A stretch of DNA of 64,000 nt from Aliihoeflea sp. 40Bstr573 (GCF_024105655.1 NZ_JAAAMH010000002.1:1-64000); one strand, 5' to 3'. Shown: positions 1 to 8,981, numbered from the stretch's first letter. A program made the numbers and translations. The notes: a model not told the origin generated them from the letters alone.

Positions 1-352
1 ACGCCGAAAATCGGTGCCCCGCACCAACCCAGATGACCGATGCCGAAGCCGCAGCCACATGTCAGGCCGTGCAGAACTCAAATCGCGGCCCTACGGTCTA
101 CTAAATGCCGGTAGTTCGAAGTGTCCAATTGCAAAAAGTGCCATGTCCTGCTTCCTGTAAGTGAAGCCCCAGGGTGCTTGACTGAATCACCCAAAGCCTA
201 GTCTGGTGATCGCACTTCAAGCCGTGCCGCCCCGTGGTTTCGGTTGCGATAGCGGCGGTGGCGCTCTGGGAAGAGAATCAGGCACCGCCGTTTTCGATTG
301 GACGGCAACCATGAGGTGTAACGCAAGGTAACGCGTGGCTCATGCCCGTAAT
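1..352. other. Left-edge stretch without a supportable gene
   Basis: Two forward frames are open from the left edge (stops near 104 and 160), so the tail of a gene lying outside the window cannot be excluded, but neither short tail resembles a family I recognise. Base composition is less GC-rich than in the core genes to the right. Apart from the weak hairpin at 253-295, I see nothing else here. Confidence 0.4.
253..295 (+). terminator. Weak hairpin with short T-run
   Basis: CGGCGGTG (253-260) pairs with CACCGCCG (283-290) across a 22-nt loop and is followed by TTTTC. It could end a transcript entering from the left edge. The long loop and short T-run make it a weak candidate. Confidence 0.25.
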
Positions 353-634
353 TCACACCTTGTGTTTTAGTCTTGACAGAAGCTTTCGCGCTTTCTGCTT
401 AGGCGTAACGGGCTTCCGAACCATCCGATAGGTCAAACGCTTGTCGCCGGCCATGCGAAGCAAGTCTTCCGCGCGTTCGGCATCGGATACCTTTAGGGCA
501 ATGCGGCGGTGGCATATCGCGTCGGGCACGGCAATTAATTGGATTGTTTTCCTATTTTCCCGATCCCCATGCCCCAGCGGCCACTGTTGCCCGATAGCGA
601 CGTCGCGTTTTTTCCATTCACGATAGCGCGCCAA
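353..634 (-). CDS. Small basic hypothetical protein
   Basis: A 93-residue open frame from a TTG codon, rich in Lys and Arg, with a strongly basic C-terminus (KPVTPKQKARKLLSRLKHKV). No family is recognised and there is no membrane segment or signal peptide. A partial AGG lies 6 nt before the TTG. The reading frame is short and sits in a lower-GC edge region, so it may be a remnant or chance frame. It is transcribed divergently from the PBP1A gene. The basic character would fit nucleic-acid binding, but nothing in the sequence proves that. Confidence 0.35.
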   Translation of the reverse strand: MARYREWKKRDVAIGQQWPLGHGDRENRKTIQLIAVPDAICHRRIALKVSDAERAEDLLRMAGDKRLTYRMVRKPVTPKQKARKLLSRLKHKV

Positions 635-759
635 AGTCGGACCTGTCCCTTGTGGCCGACCCGCATTTGGAGGACACTCGTCGCCTGAAGGGTTGTACCG
701 CCTTCGCTTCCTGGTTGCAGGTCGAGCGGGGGCGATCGGGCATTGGGCGCAGTGGGCTA

Positions 760-2910
760 ATGAAGAATCCGTTTTCGGCTCGCAAGAGGCAGGCGCCGCG
801 GCCTGGTCGTCTCCTCGCGCTCGATGCGTGGATCGATTCCTCGCTCTACGAAGCCGGCTTTCGCGCGCGCGAGCGGTGGGAAAACGTCACCATCTTCTTC
901 CGCCGTTTCAAGGTCACCGGCTGGCGCCGCGGTCTCGTCGAGATGTCGAGCGAAGCCTTCACGCTGGGCACCGCCGGCTCCATCGTGATGCTGGCGCTCG
1001 CCATGCCCGCCTTCGAGGAAACCGCGCGCGACTGGCGCAGCCAGGGCGAATTCGCCGTCACCTTCCTTGATCGCTACGGCAATGAAATCGGCCAGCGCGG
1101 CATCATCCAGCGCGATTCCGTCCCCGTCGACGAAATGCCCGATCACGTCATCAAGGCCGTGCTCGCCACCGAGGACCGGCGCTTCTTCGAGCATTTCGGC
1201 ATCGACGTCATCGGCCTTGCCCGCGCCATGTCGCAGAACGTGCGCGCCAATTCGGTCGTCCAGGGCGGCTCGACGCTCACCCAGCAGCTCGCCAAGAACC
1301 TGTTTCTCACCAACGAGCGCTCCATGGAGCGCAAGATCAAGGAAGCCTTCCTGGCGCTCTGGCTCGAAGCCAATCTGACCAAGAAGGAAATCCTGCAGCT
1401 CTATCTCGACCGCGCCTATATGGGCGGCGGCACGTTTGGCATCACGGCGGCGGCGGACTTCTACTTCGACAAGGGCATCAAGGAGGTAACGCTGGCCGAG
1501 GCCGCGATGCTCGCCGGCCTCTTCAAGGCGCCGGGCAACTACGCCCCGCACATCAACCTGCCCGCCGCGCGCGGCCGCGCCAACGTCGTCCTGAACAACC
1601 TCGTCGACAGCCACATGATGTCCGAGGGCGAGGTCCTGTCCGCGCGGTTGCGCCCGGCGACGGCCATAGACAGGACCAGCAAGGACAGCCCCGACTACTT
1701 CCTCGACTGGGCCTTCGAGGAGGTCAAGAAACACGCGCCGAAGAACGGCCCTCTCGCGCTCGTCGCGCGCACCACGATCGATCTCGACATGCAGCGCGCG
1801 GCCGAGGAATCGCTGGAATTCCACCTTCGCCAGCACGGTGCTGAATACAAGGTCACCGAAGGCGCGATCGTGCTGATCGAGAGCAACGGCGCGGTGCGCG
1901 CCATGGTCGGCGGGCGCGACTACGGCCGCAGCCAGTTCAACCGCGCGACGCGCGCCCTGCGCCAGACTGGCTCATCCTTCAAGACCTATGTCTACGCGGC
2001 CGCGATGGAAGCGGGCTTCACGCCGGATTCGGTCATCTCCGATGCGCCGATCAACTGGGGCGGCTGGTCGCCGCAGAACTATGCGCGCAAGTTCTCCGGC
2101 CGCATGACGCTGACCGAGGCGCTGGTGCGCTCGATCAACACGGTCCCGGTCCGCCTCGCGCACGACCACCTGACGACCACGCCGATCCGCGACATCGCCT
2201 ATGCGATGGGCGTCGAATCGGAAGTCAGCACCCACAAGACGATGGTTCTCGGCACGTCCAGCCTCACGGTCATGGACCAGGCCACCGCCTACAACACGCT
2301 CGCCGCCGGAGGCGTTGCCGGCACCCGCCACGGCATCTCGCAAATGCTCACCCATGCCGGCGACGTGGTCTACGATTTCACGCGCGACGCGCCGCCCCCC
2401 GTCCCGGCCCTGTCGCCGCAGGCGGTCGCATCGCTCAACTCCATCCTCGTCCAGATCCCCGAATGGGGCACCGCCCGGCGCGCCGCGCTCGAAGGCATCC
2501 GCTCGGCCGGCAAGACCGGCACGACGCAGGCCTATCGCGACGCCTGGTATGTCGGCTTCACCGGCAACTACACCGCCGCCGTGTGGATGGGGAACGACGA
2601 TTTCTCGCCCACCCACAACATGACCGGCGGCTCGCTGCCGGCCATGACCTGGCAGCGCCTGATGACCTATGCGCACCAGAACATCGAGCTGAAGCCGATT
2701 CCCGGCATCGAGAATCCGTTCATCGAGAAAAAACTCGTCGCCGAGGCTAAGGCCGCCGACACGCAGGCGCCGGACGCGGCGGCCGAGGAAGAGCGTCCCG
2801 CTCTCCTTTCGAGCCGCACGACCAAGCTTTTGACCGACATGGCCGACGCCTTCCGCCAGGCGCCCGTCGTGCGCCTGCCCGATCAGCCCGAAACCCTCTC
2901 GGCACTTTGA
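760..2910 (+). CDS. mrcA: Penicillin-binding protein 1A (bifunctional transglycosylase/transpeptidase)
   Basis: Class A PBP that polymerises lipid II into glycan strands and cross-links peptides in the periplasm. After a cytoplasmic basic tail there is one membrane segment near residues 66-85. The GT51 domain follows, with the catalytic Glu in EDRRFFEHFG (about E138) and the GGSTLTQQLAKN motif. The transpeptidase domain has S405-x-x-K408 (SSFK), an SIN motif (RSINTVP) and KTGT at about 585. The 716-residue length suits the family. A GTG at 652 would add 36 residues of unlikely composition (CTAFASWLQV), so I prefer the ATG at 760, although neither has a textbook Shine-Dalgarno. The gene is probably monocistronic or leads the small DUF1214/DUF1254 pair. 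It could equally be named pbpC or mrcB, since orthology within class A PBPs is not resolved here. Confidence 0.93.
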   Translation: MKNPFSARKRQAPRPGRLLALDAWIDSSLYEAGFRARERWENVTIFFRRFKVTGWRRGLVEMSSEAFTLGTAGSIVMLALAMPAFEETARDWRSQGEFAVTFLDRYGNEIGQRGIIQRDSVPVDEMPDHVIKAVLATEDRRFFEHFGIDVIGLARAMSQNVRANSVVQGGSTLTQQLAKNLFLTNERSMERKIKEAFLALWLEANLTKKEILQLYLDRAYMGGGTFGITAAADFYFDKGIKEVTLAEAAMLAGLFKAPGNYAPHINLPAARGRANVVLNNLVDSHMMSEGEVLSARLRPATAIDRTSKDSPDYFLDWAFEEVKKHAPKNGPLALVARTTIDLDMQRAAEESLEFHLRQHGAEYKVTEGAIVLIESNGAVRAMVGGRDYGRSQFNRATRALRQTGSSFKTYVYAAAMEAGFTPDSVISDAPINWGGWSPQNYARKFSGRMTLTEALVRSINTVPVRLAHDHLTTTPIRDIAYAMGVESEVSTHKTMVLGTSSLTVMDQATAYNTLAAGGVAGTRHGISQMLTHAGDVVYDFTRDAPPPVPALSPQAVASLNSILVQIPEWGTARRAALEGIRSAGKTGTTQAYRDAWYVGFTGNYTAAVWMGNDDFSPTHNMTGGSLPAMTWQRLMTYAHQNIELKPIPGIENPFIEKKLVAEAKAADTQAPDAAAEEERPALLSSRTTKLLTDMADAFRQAPVVRLPDQPETLSAL

Positions 2911-3003
2911 CAGCCGCATGATTTCTCACGCCGTCTGGTGTAAGTGCCGGCAGGCAATTTCCACTGCCGCCCGATTCACCGGACCTTGCGACCGCCGCCT
3001 GCC

Positions 3004-3570
3004 ATGCTGAAATCCATCCTCCTCACCGCGCTCACGCTCGTCATCGCCCTTGGCGGCGGCGCGGGCAGCGTCTGGCTGATGATAGAGGAAGTCCCCGATT
3101 TCGGAGCGATGACGATCGGCGAGTGGAGCGTCAACCCGACCGAGGGAACGCCACAGGCCGACCCCTATGCCAAGGCCCGCTTCGCGCGCGAGGGTGAGCT
3201 GTCGCTGGGCATCGCCGAAGGCGCGCAGTTCATCGCTTCGCGCGATGCGACGGGCCAGCCGCTGCGCGGCGCGTGCGACTATGTGGTCACCGGCAGCGTG
3301 CCGGCCTCGCGGTTCTGGACCCTGCATGCCGTTCAGCCCGGCGCGGCCAACCCGCCCCGTGCCGTGCAGTCTCTTGCGCTTTTGCGCGCCTCTTCCGGCT
3401 CGTTCTCGATCGCGCTGTCGCGCCATCCCGCGCCGGGCAACTGGCTACAGATCGACGCCACCGGCCCCTACCGTCTTGTTCTGGCCGTCTACGATACGCC
3501 GACCGTCAGCTCTGCCGACCTTGCCGGGATCACCCTGCCCCGCATCGTTCGGGAGCGCTGCAATGGGTAG
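3004..3570 (+). CDS. DUF1214 domain protein, membrane-anchored
   Basis: The 188-residue product has one N-terminal hydrophobic helix (MLKSILLTALTLVIALGGG) followed by an extracytoplasmic DUF1214 domain with the typical WSVNPTEG, ADPYAKARFAREGELSL and GPYRLVLAVYDTP segments. DUF1214 is usually the C-terminal half of larger DUF1254-DUF1214 proteins; here it stands alone. Its stop codon lies inside the next gene (8-bp overlap), so the two are translated together and probably form one complex. The function of the family is not established. The start at 3004 places the signal-anchor at the N-terminus. Confidence 0.85.
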   Translation: MLKSILLTALTLVIALGGGAGSVWLMIEEVPDFGAMTIGEWSVNPTEGTPQADPYAKARFAREGELSLGIAEGAQFIASRDATGQPLRGACDYVVTGSVPASRFWTLHAVQPGAANPPRAVQSLALLRASSGSFSIALSRHPAPGNWLQIDATGPYRLVLAVYDTPTVSSADLAGITLPRIVRERCNG

Positions 3571-4102
3571 CCTGCTGCGCGCCATTCTGGTCGGCCTTGT
3601 CGGCGCCGGCATCGTCCACGCGCTGGTGCTCCTGCTCATTCCGTATGTGACCGCGGCGGACGTCTGGGCGCGGCTCGAACGGCGCGCTGCGTTCTACGAG
3701 GTCGTCCGCATCGATCCCGCATCCGGCGGCAACATGCTTCATCTGCCCGATCCCCTGTTCGAAGCGGCGGCCTGCCGCATCGATCTTTCGGAAGGCATCG
3801 TCCACCTCCAGGCAGACGGCGAAGTGCCCTACTGGTCGATGTCGATTTACGATCAGTCGGGACAGAATATCTTTTCGATCAACGACCGCACGTCGAACGA
3901 GGGCAGGCTCGATTTCCTCGTCGCCACATCCGCTCAGCTAACCGAACTGCGCAACAGCCAGGCGGAAGATCTCGGCACCGCCGTCTTCGTGGAAACCGAG
4001 GTCCAGGAAGGAATCGTCGTCGTGCGCGCCTTCGTACCGGATCCGACTTTCGAGCCGACCGTCTCGCGCTATCTCGCGGGCCTGGACTGCAGTCTCAGAT
4101 AG
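3563..4102 (+). CDS. DUF1254 domain protein, membrane-anchored
   Basis: The 179-residue product has an N-terminal helix (AILVGLVGAGIVHALVLLLI) and a DUF1254 domain containing YEVVRIDPASGGN, AACRIDLSEGIVHLQADG and PYWSMSIYDQSGQNIFSIND. It overlaps the DUF1214 gene by 8 bp, which implies translational coupling. In many bacteria DUF1254 and DUF1214 are two halves of a single protein in that order; here they are separate genes in the reverse order. Both are predicted to face the periplasm. No biochemical role is known to me. Confidence 0.85.
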   Translation: MGSLLRAILVGLVGAGIVHALVLLLIPYVTAADVWARLERRAAFYEVVRIDPASGGNMLHLPDPLFEAAACRIDLSEGIVHLQADGEVPYWSMSIYDQSGQNIFSINDRTSNEGRLDFLVATSAQLTELRNSQAEDLGTAVFVETEVQEGIVVVRAFVPDPTFEPTVSRYLAGLDCSLR

Positions 4103-4122
4103 TCAGGCCTTGCTGCGGCGCG

Positions 4123-4140
4123 GCCGCGACCGCGGCTTTT
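4123..4140 (+). terminator. Rho-independent terminator after the DUF1254 gene
   Basis: GCCGC (4123-4127), loop GACC, GCGGC (4132-4136), followed by TTTT, 20 bp after the DUF1254 stop. The stem is short but fully GC. It would end the DUF1214/DUF1254 transcript. Confidence 0.5.
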
Positions 4141-4440
4141 GCGCCGGCGGATCGGGCAGCCTCTCGTATCGTACACCCGGAAATATGATGATCTTCCCGC
4201 CACCTGCTGGTGCGGGCCTGGAAGGTGCTCGAGACTTCGCCCGAAGCTTGACAATAGTCGCCATGGTCGTTGCTCGCAGTCACGGTTGTGGAGCACTACG
4301 CAACGCCTCCGAATCCGATATGCCGCGGCCACGGTTAATAAGTGCATAACGCATTTGCGCTAAGTTGAACGGTGGGTGGCACGTTCCGTGTACCGCGTTC
4401 CATCCGCGTGTTCGAATGCCCGCAAGATCAGGCGTAACCA
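4141..4440. other. Intergenic region upstream of the DUF2336 gene
   Basis: About 300 bp with no convincing gene on either strand; short open frames exist on both but lack ribosome sites and recognisable protein character. A TTGACA hexamer at 4248-4253 lacks a good -10 partner at 17 bp. The promoter of the DUF2336 gene must lie here but I cannot fix it. Confidence 0.4.
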
Positions 4441-5280
4441 GTGTCCAGCGTCGAGTTTCGGCAGTTTGCCGCCAGCAGCGAAAGCACCAAGTCCGACCGC
4501 CTGTTGCGCGCGGCCGTCTCGGCCTTCTGTTCCATCCTGCGCCCCTCGCGTCAGGAAGTCGCCCAGATCGAGGATCTGGCGACGCCGCTCCTCTCCCACG
4601 CCTCGCGCGAAACCCTTCGGTTCGTCGCCGCGGCGCTCTCCGAATGCCTTAATCCGCCGCCCTCGCTGGTGCGCCGCCTTTGCGACGAACCCGTCGACAT
4701 CTGCGCGCCGCTCCTGGTACGCTCGACCGCGCTGCGCGACATCGATCTTCTTGCCCTCATCGGCCGGCACGGGCTCGGCCATGCGCTAGCCATCGAACGC
4801 CGGCCAGACCTTGATCCGCGCATCGCAAACCTCGTCGCATCATTGAAGGCGCGTTCCGCGCCCGAGGCCGCGGCAACCCCGAGTTCGATGCTCCCTGCCA
4901 CGCTCGAAAAGCTGCGTGCCATGATGATGCCGGCCGCAGCGGCGCGTTCTGCGCGCTGGCCGGAAGCACCGACGCCCTATCTGAAGTTGCGTGCGGCCGC
5001 CCTGTCCGGCAATCCCGCCATCCTGCGCGCCACGATCTCCAGCCTGTGTGCAATCGACGAACACGCCGCCGCCGGGCTCCTCGCCGACCCTACGATGGCT
5101 GCGTTCAAAGCCGTCCTGAAGCGGCTCGGCCTGACGGCCGAAGAAGCATATCTCATCGCATGCGCCGCCCAGCCGCACCGGTTCGGAACCGCAGCGACCA
5201 TCCGCACCTTTGTCGAGGATTATCTAGCTGAGGCCGCAGATCCGGCTACTGCGGCCCGGCTCGGGTCAGCACTGCCATAG
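4441..5280 (+). CDS. DUF2336 domain protein
   Basis: A 279-residue alpha-helical, Ala/Leu/Arg-rich protein. Segments such as SVEFRQFAASSESTKSDRLLRA, PSLVRRLCDEPVDICAPLLV and DIDLLALIGRHGLGHALAIE match what I know of DUF2336 (HEAT-like repeats, widespread in Alphaproteobacteria, function unknown). There is no signal peptide or membrane segment, so it is cytoplasmic. The start is GTG at 4441; I see no strong Shine-Dalgarno. It converges on the DUF1491 gene with only 33 bp between them. Confidence 0.8.
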   Translation: MSSVEFRQFAASSESTKSDRLLRAAVSAFCSILRPSRQEVAQIEDLATPLLSHASRETLRFVAAALSECLNPPPSLVRRLCDEPVDICAPLLVRSTALRDIDLLALIGRHGLGHALAIERRPDLDPRIANLVASLKARSAPEAAATPSSMLPATLEKLRAMMMPAAAARSARWPEAPTPYLKLRAAALSGNPAILRATISSLCAIDEHAAAGLLADPTMAAFKAVLKRLGLTAEEAYLIACAAQPHRFGTAATIRTFVEDYLAEAADPATAARLGSALP

Positions 5281-5313
5281 GCAGGCTTTCGTGACGCCGA
5301 TGGTCGTGGGGCG

Positions 5314-5646
5314 TCAGAGAAGTTCGCTCACCAGCTTCTGGTCCGCCTCGATCTCGACGACCCACAAATCGGAGTCGAAGCGCCGTTCCTTCTCGAGCCG
5401 CGCCTCCACTGCCGCGTCGTCGACGGCCTCCAGAACCGGCGAGAACATCCTGTCGTCCGGTCGCGCCTGCCCATAGTCGGACTGCGCGCGCGGCGCGTAG
5501 AGCGTCGCCTCGCCGAAGCGAGAGCGCACGATGACGAAGATAGCGCCTGCCTCGCTTGCACCGCGCCTGACGACTGCGCCATAGCCGCCGGACGCAAACA
5601 CCCTGCGCAGCATGGCCGAAACCCAAAGGTCGGAAGTAACGCGCAT
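5314..5646 (-). CDS. DUF1491 family protein
   Basis: A 110-residue cytoplasmic protein. The N-terminus (VTSDLWVSAMLRRVFASGG) and the central GAIFVIVRSRFGEATLYAP are characteristic of DUF1491, a small alphaproteobacterial family of unknown function. It is the last gene of a three-gene minus-strand unit with the histidine kinase and the peptidoglycan-binding protein, beginning 10 bp after the latter's stop. The start at 5646 is chosen because the family's conserved N-terminus begins there; a Met 11 codons further in would remove it. Confidence 0.85.
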   Translation of the reverse strand: MRVTSDLWVSAMLRRVFASGGYGAVVRRGASEAGAIFVIVRSRFGEATLYAPRAQSDYGQARPDDRMFSPVLEAVDDAAVEARLEKERRFDSDLWVVEIEADQKLVSELL

Positions 5647-5656
5647 CGTGGTTCCG

Positions 5657-6499
5657 TCAGTCCGTGAGCCCGATTTCCTTCATCTTGGCATAAGTCGCAT
5701 CGTCGGGCTCACCCGTCTCGGCGAGGCCGAAGAGGCTCTGGAATTCCTTGATCGCCGCCACCGTGCGGGGCCCCACGCGGCCGTCGAGGTCGATGCCCTG
5801 ATTGCCGAAGGCGCGCAAGCCGGCCTGGATGCGCAGCACGCGCTGGTCGCTGCCGGAGGGCGCGGATGCCGTCTGCATCTGGTCGGCCGCTGCGCGAGCC
5901 GCCTGTTCGATGGCCTGAGCCTCGCCGTCGACCTCGGTTCTGGCCCCGAGGTGGCGCAGCAATTCGCCGTCGATACCGCCATCGGCCGCCAGGCCGAGCT
6001 TCTGGCGATATATCTGCACCGCCTGGTCGGTCTGCGGGCCCGTCAGCCCGTCGATCGCGCCCGTATAGAGGTCCAGTTCCGCCAGCACCCGCTGCACCTC
6101 GGCCACCACCGCCTGTCGTGCGTCGGGCGTGGAGCCCATCGGCGTCGCCGGTGTCGTGCCTGCCGCGGGTTGCGGCATTTCCTGCGGCCGCGCCATTGGC
6201 GTCGGCTGCGCCACCTCTTCTGGCAGATCGAGTTCGGGCGCGAGTTCCAACCGCGTCACGTCGACGGGCTCGGCCGGCTCGCGGGGTGGCAGGTGCCGCG
6301 TCTGGAAGAACGCGCTCTTGTGCTGGTGCGGCTGATACCAGATCGCGTTCGCGGCCACGAAAGCGAAGGTGATGGCGAACGCCGTCACCCCGCCGACGCC
6401 TACCGGACGTTCGGCAATCGCGCGCCCCGTCGCCGACAAGCCGGCGACCAGGAGCCCCGGGCTTTGCTTGCGCTTACGCGATTTTGCGGAACGTGCCAT
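5657..6499 (-). CDS. Peptidoglycan-binding (PGBD) membrane protein
   Basis: The 280-residue protein has a basic cytoplasmic tail (MARSAKSRKRKQ), one membrane helix (GVTAFAITFAFVAANAIWY, about 35-55), a proline-rich linker, and two PG_binding_1 repeats: VQRVLAELDLYTGAIDGLTG (about 135-185) and a second (IQAGLRAFGNQGIDLDGRVG, about 225-275). The repeats should contact the wall in the periplasm. The start at 6499 follows an AAAGG 4 nt upstream; an ATG at 6514 is also possible. The 5' end overlaps the end of the histidine-kinase gene by 26 bp, linking a cell-cycle-type kinase to a wall-binding protein. Confidence 0.85.
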   Translation of the reverse strand: MARSAKSRKRKQSPGLLVAGLSATGRAIAERPVGVGGVTAFAITFAFVAANAIWYQPHQHKSAFFQTRHLPPREPAEPVDVTRLELAPELDLPEEVAQPTPMARPQEMPQPAAGTTPATPMGSTPDARQAVVAEVQRVLAELDLYTGAIDGLTGPQTDQAVQIYRQKLGLAADGGIDGELLRHLGARTEVDGEAQAIEQAARAAADQMQTASAPSGSDQRVLRIQAGLRAFGNQGIDLDGRVGPRTVAAIKEFQSLFGLAETGEPDDATYAKMKEIGLTD

Positions 6500-8216
6500 G
6501 CGGCCTTTGTCCATTTGTGTTGGGGGTCGTAAGTTTCGTCACGGGGTTCGCCGCGTGCTGTGTGGGAAAGCTGACGGTGACGGTCGTGCCGGCGCCCGGT
6601 GCGCTTTCGATGGCGAGGTCGCCATCGTGGAGCGCCACCAGACCCTTGACCAGCGAAAGGCCGAGTCCAGTTCCCTCGAACTTGCGCGTATAGTCGTTCT
6701 GAACCTGCGCGAACGGGCGGCCGAGACCGGCCAGATCGTCGGCCGCGATACCAATACCCGTATCGGCGACCACGATCGCGATCCGATCGCCTTGCTGCAT
6801 TGTCGACAGCGTCACGCGTCCGCCCTGAGGCGTGAACTTGATCGCGTTGGAGACGAGGTTGAGCAGTATCTGGTGGACGGCGCGCTGGTCCGCATCGAGC
6901 TCGCCGACCGCGTCGCGATTGGCGATCGCCAGCGCCACGCCCTTGTCGCAGGCCTGGCCTTCCAGCAGCGAAACCGTCAGTTCAAGCGCGCTTTTCAGTT
7001 CGAACGGTTCGGGATGGATCGAATAGGCGCCTGCCTCGATCTTCGAGATGTCGAGGATTGAATTGACCACCGCCAGAAGATGGTTGCCCGCCTCGCGGAT
7101 CAGTCCGACATGCTCGGCCTGCTTGACCGGCAAAGGTCCCGAGACCGCCTCGTGCAAAAGCAGGTCGGAAAAGCCGATAATCGCGTTCAGCGGCGTGCGC
7201 AATTCGTGGCTGACGGCAGCAAGGAAGCGGCTCTTGGCGATTTCGAGCGCCGCCGCCTGGTCCGCCGCATCGTCGAGCGCGGCGCGCAGGTCGCCGATCT
7301 CCGTCGCGTCACGCAGGATCGCGGTCCATCCGTCCGTCCCGCGCACGAGTTCGAGTCCAACGTCCAGATGCGCGACGTCGCCGGCCAGCTTGCCGGGCAC
7401 GCGCACTGTCAGGTGAAGATGCTGCGGCTCGGCCGCGTCCGAGGAAAGCGCGTGCAGGAGCTTCACACGGTCGCTTACGCGCACGCGCTCGAAAAAGCCC
7501 GCCCCGGTCAAAAGGTCCGGCTCAAGGTGCAGGATGCGCCGCGCCTGGTCGGAGACCGAAACCGCCTCCCCTTCGCGCGTCAGCGTCAAGAGCACTGCGT
7601 CGATCCGGTCTTCGAGCCTCGGTTCGGCTGGCTCGTCTGTCGCATCGTCGGCCATCATGCCGACAAGCCGCGGCAGGGCCAGCACCAGGTAGAAGAGCGC
7701 GGCGGCCGCGCCCGTGATGGTGGCCGTCGCGCCCACCGTCGCGTCCGCGAAGAAAGCGGCCATGGCCAATGGAATGCCGAGCATCGCCGCCTTCGCTGCC
7801 GAAGAGCGCGCGCCTGAAACCCAGCCCGCTTCGCCAATCATGGCGAGCGCCATAAGGAGAACGACAGGCGCAGGCGCCCCCGTCCACAGGCCAAGCGCGC
7901 CGACGAAAAGCGCCAGAGTCAGTCCTGCGCCCGCGACAAATCCGAAATACCGGCCCGACGCGGCGGTCACCGCCAGCATCCAGGACGAGGCAAAAAGCAC
8001 CGCCGCCACGCTCATCGCGGCATTCGCGCCCCACGCGCCCAGCGCCAGCGGCGCGGCGAGCGCGGTCAGGAAGAAGGGAGCGCCCAGCAGCAATGCGATC
8101 AACCGTGCCTGCCGCTCGCGTGCGGCGCGGCCAGTCAGCCGCGCGTGAACCAGCCGCTCGCAAGAGCCAAGGACTTGGCCCATCCATTCGCAGGATCGGG
8201 TTCGGCTAGATTTCAC
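6474..8216 (-). CDS. DivJ/PleC-like membrane sensor histidine kinase
   Basis: The 580-residue kinase has five or six hydrophobic segments between about 35 and 187, a PAS-like region (about 200-310), a DHp domain with the H-box SHELRTPLNAIIGFSDLLL (phosphoacceptor about H337), and an HATPase domain with N-box NLVSNAIKFTPQGG, DTGIGIA and GTGLGLSLVKGLVALHDG. The H-box and the GLSLVKGLV segment are typical of the PleC/DivJ/PdhS kinases that act on DivK/PleD in alphaproteobacteria. No receiver domain is attached. The start is uncertain: GTG at 8216 or ATG at 8183, both with weak ribosome sites. The substrate cannot be read from the sequence. Confidence 0.88.
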   Translation of the reverse strand: MKSSRTRSCEWMGQVLGSCERLVHARLTGRAARERQARLIALLLGAPFFLTALAAPLALGAWGANAAMSVAAVLFASSWMLAVTAASGRYFGFVAGAGLTLALFVGALGLWTGAPAPVVLLMALAMIGEAGWVSGARSSAAKAAMLGIPLAMAAFFADATVGATATITGAAAALFYLVLALPRLVGMMADDATDEPAEPRLEDRIDAVLLTLTREGEAVSVSDQARRILHLEPDLLTGAGFFERVRVSDRVKLLHALSSDAAEPQHLHLTVRVPGKLAGDVAHLDVGLELVRGTDGWTAILRDATEIGDLRAALDDAADQAAALEIAKSRFLAAVSHELRTPLNAIIGFSDLLLHEAVSGPLPVKQAEHVGLIREAGNHLLAVVNSILDISKIEAGAYSIHPEPFELKSALELTVSLLEGQACDKGVALAIANRDAVGELDADQRAVHQILLNLVSNAIKFTPQGGRVTLSTMQQGDRIAIVVADTGIGIAADDLAGLGRPFAQVQNDYTRKFEGTGLGLSLVKGLVALHDGDLAIESAPGAGTTVTVSFPTQHAANPVTKLTTPNTNGQRPHGTFRKIA

Positions 8217-8603
8217 TCAACGCACTCGCACACAGCCCGCTTTTCGCGGGTCAACATCATTGCGATCACCCTCGCATCCAGCGTTTAAGGAAAGGATAAA
8301 GCGCCGCTATTGGTCGGCGCAAAGACGCTCGCGGCGCAACATCCGCAAACCGATTGCCAGTTTGGTAAAGCGTTCGTAAGTCGGGATTACAGCAATGTTT
8401 GAGTTTGCCCCTTCCTGGTCCAACCCATTGAACGACTTGGCTTTTCTCGACCACGCGCCACGCCGTCGGCCATTGCCCACAGTCGATCGATAAAACTTGA
8501 ATCAAACTTGCCGAAAATTGCCCTTGCGTCTTCAAGCAGCCTTTTTCGTCCTCATGCTTTGATCTGGTCGAAGCCGGCACGGGGATGTCGGCGACGGGGA
8601 AAG
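8217..8603. other. Divergent intergenic region (histidine kinase / DUF5330)
   Basis: This 387-bp spacer should carry promoters for both flanking genes. A TTAA-N7-ATAA element at 8285-8299 is one base from the CtrA full-site consensus (TTAA-N7-TTAA) and lies 69 bp upstream of the kinase start. A GAATC (CcrM-type GANTC) site lies near 8500. A 104-codon minus frame across 8266-8580 has no ribosome site or recognisable family and is not called. Confidence 0.4.
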
Positions 8604-8981
8604 ATGATGATCGGATTTCTGTTCAAGAGTGCCTTCTGGCTGTCGATTGCCCTCCTCTTCATCCCGCTCGCACCTTCGAGCGAGACCGGCGAGCCGCAAG
8701 TGGGCGCGATGGACGCCTTCTTCGCCGCCCGCGAGGCGATCAGCGACGTCACCGGGATCTGCGAGCGCAAGCCCGAGGTTTGCGAGGTCGGCGGGGCGCT
8801 GGTCGGTTCGATGGGTGTTCGGGCCCGCGAGGGCGCGCGCCTTGCCTATGAGGCGCTGGATGGCCAATTCGGCGAGGCCGAACCGGAAAGCATGCTTGCC
8901 CAACCGAGCGAGATGGAGCCCGCTTTCGATGCCGGCATGACGACCGGCAGCGTGCCGGCGACGCCCGCGGCCACCTTTTGA
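8604..8981 (+). CDS. DUF5330 domain protein
   Basis: A 125-residue protein with an N-terminal hydrophobic helix (MMIGFLFKSAFWLSIALLFI) that is either a signal peptide or an anchor, followed by VGAMDAFFAAREAISDVTGICERKPEVC and GARLAYEALDGQFGE. These match the small rhizobial DUF5330 family, whose function is unknown. Two Cys residues flank the short CERKPEVC stretch and could form a disulfide outside the cytoplasm. The start at 8604 has a GGGGAAAG ribosome site directly upstream. The gene is followed by sufE after 36 bp, probably by chance. Confidence 0.75.
   Translation: MMIGFLFKSAFWLSIALLFIPLAPSSETGEPQVGAMDAFFAAREAISDVTGICERKPEVCEVGGALVGSMGVRAREGARLAYEALDGQFGEAEPESMLAQPSEMEPAFDAGMTTGSVPATPAATF

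Noticed and set aside
8266-8580. 104-codon minus frame in the histidine kinase/DUF5330 spacer
   Set aside because: No ribosome site, unconvincing composition, and it occupies the expected promoter region.
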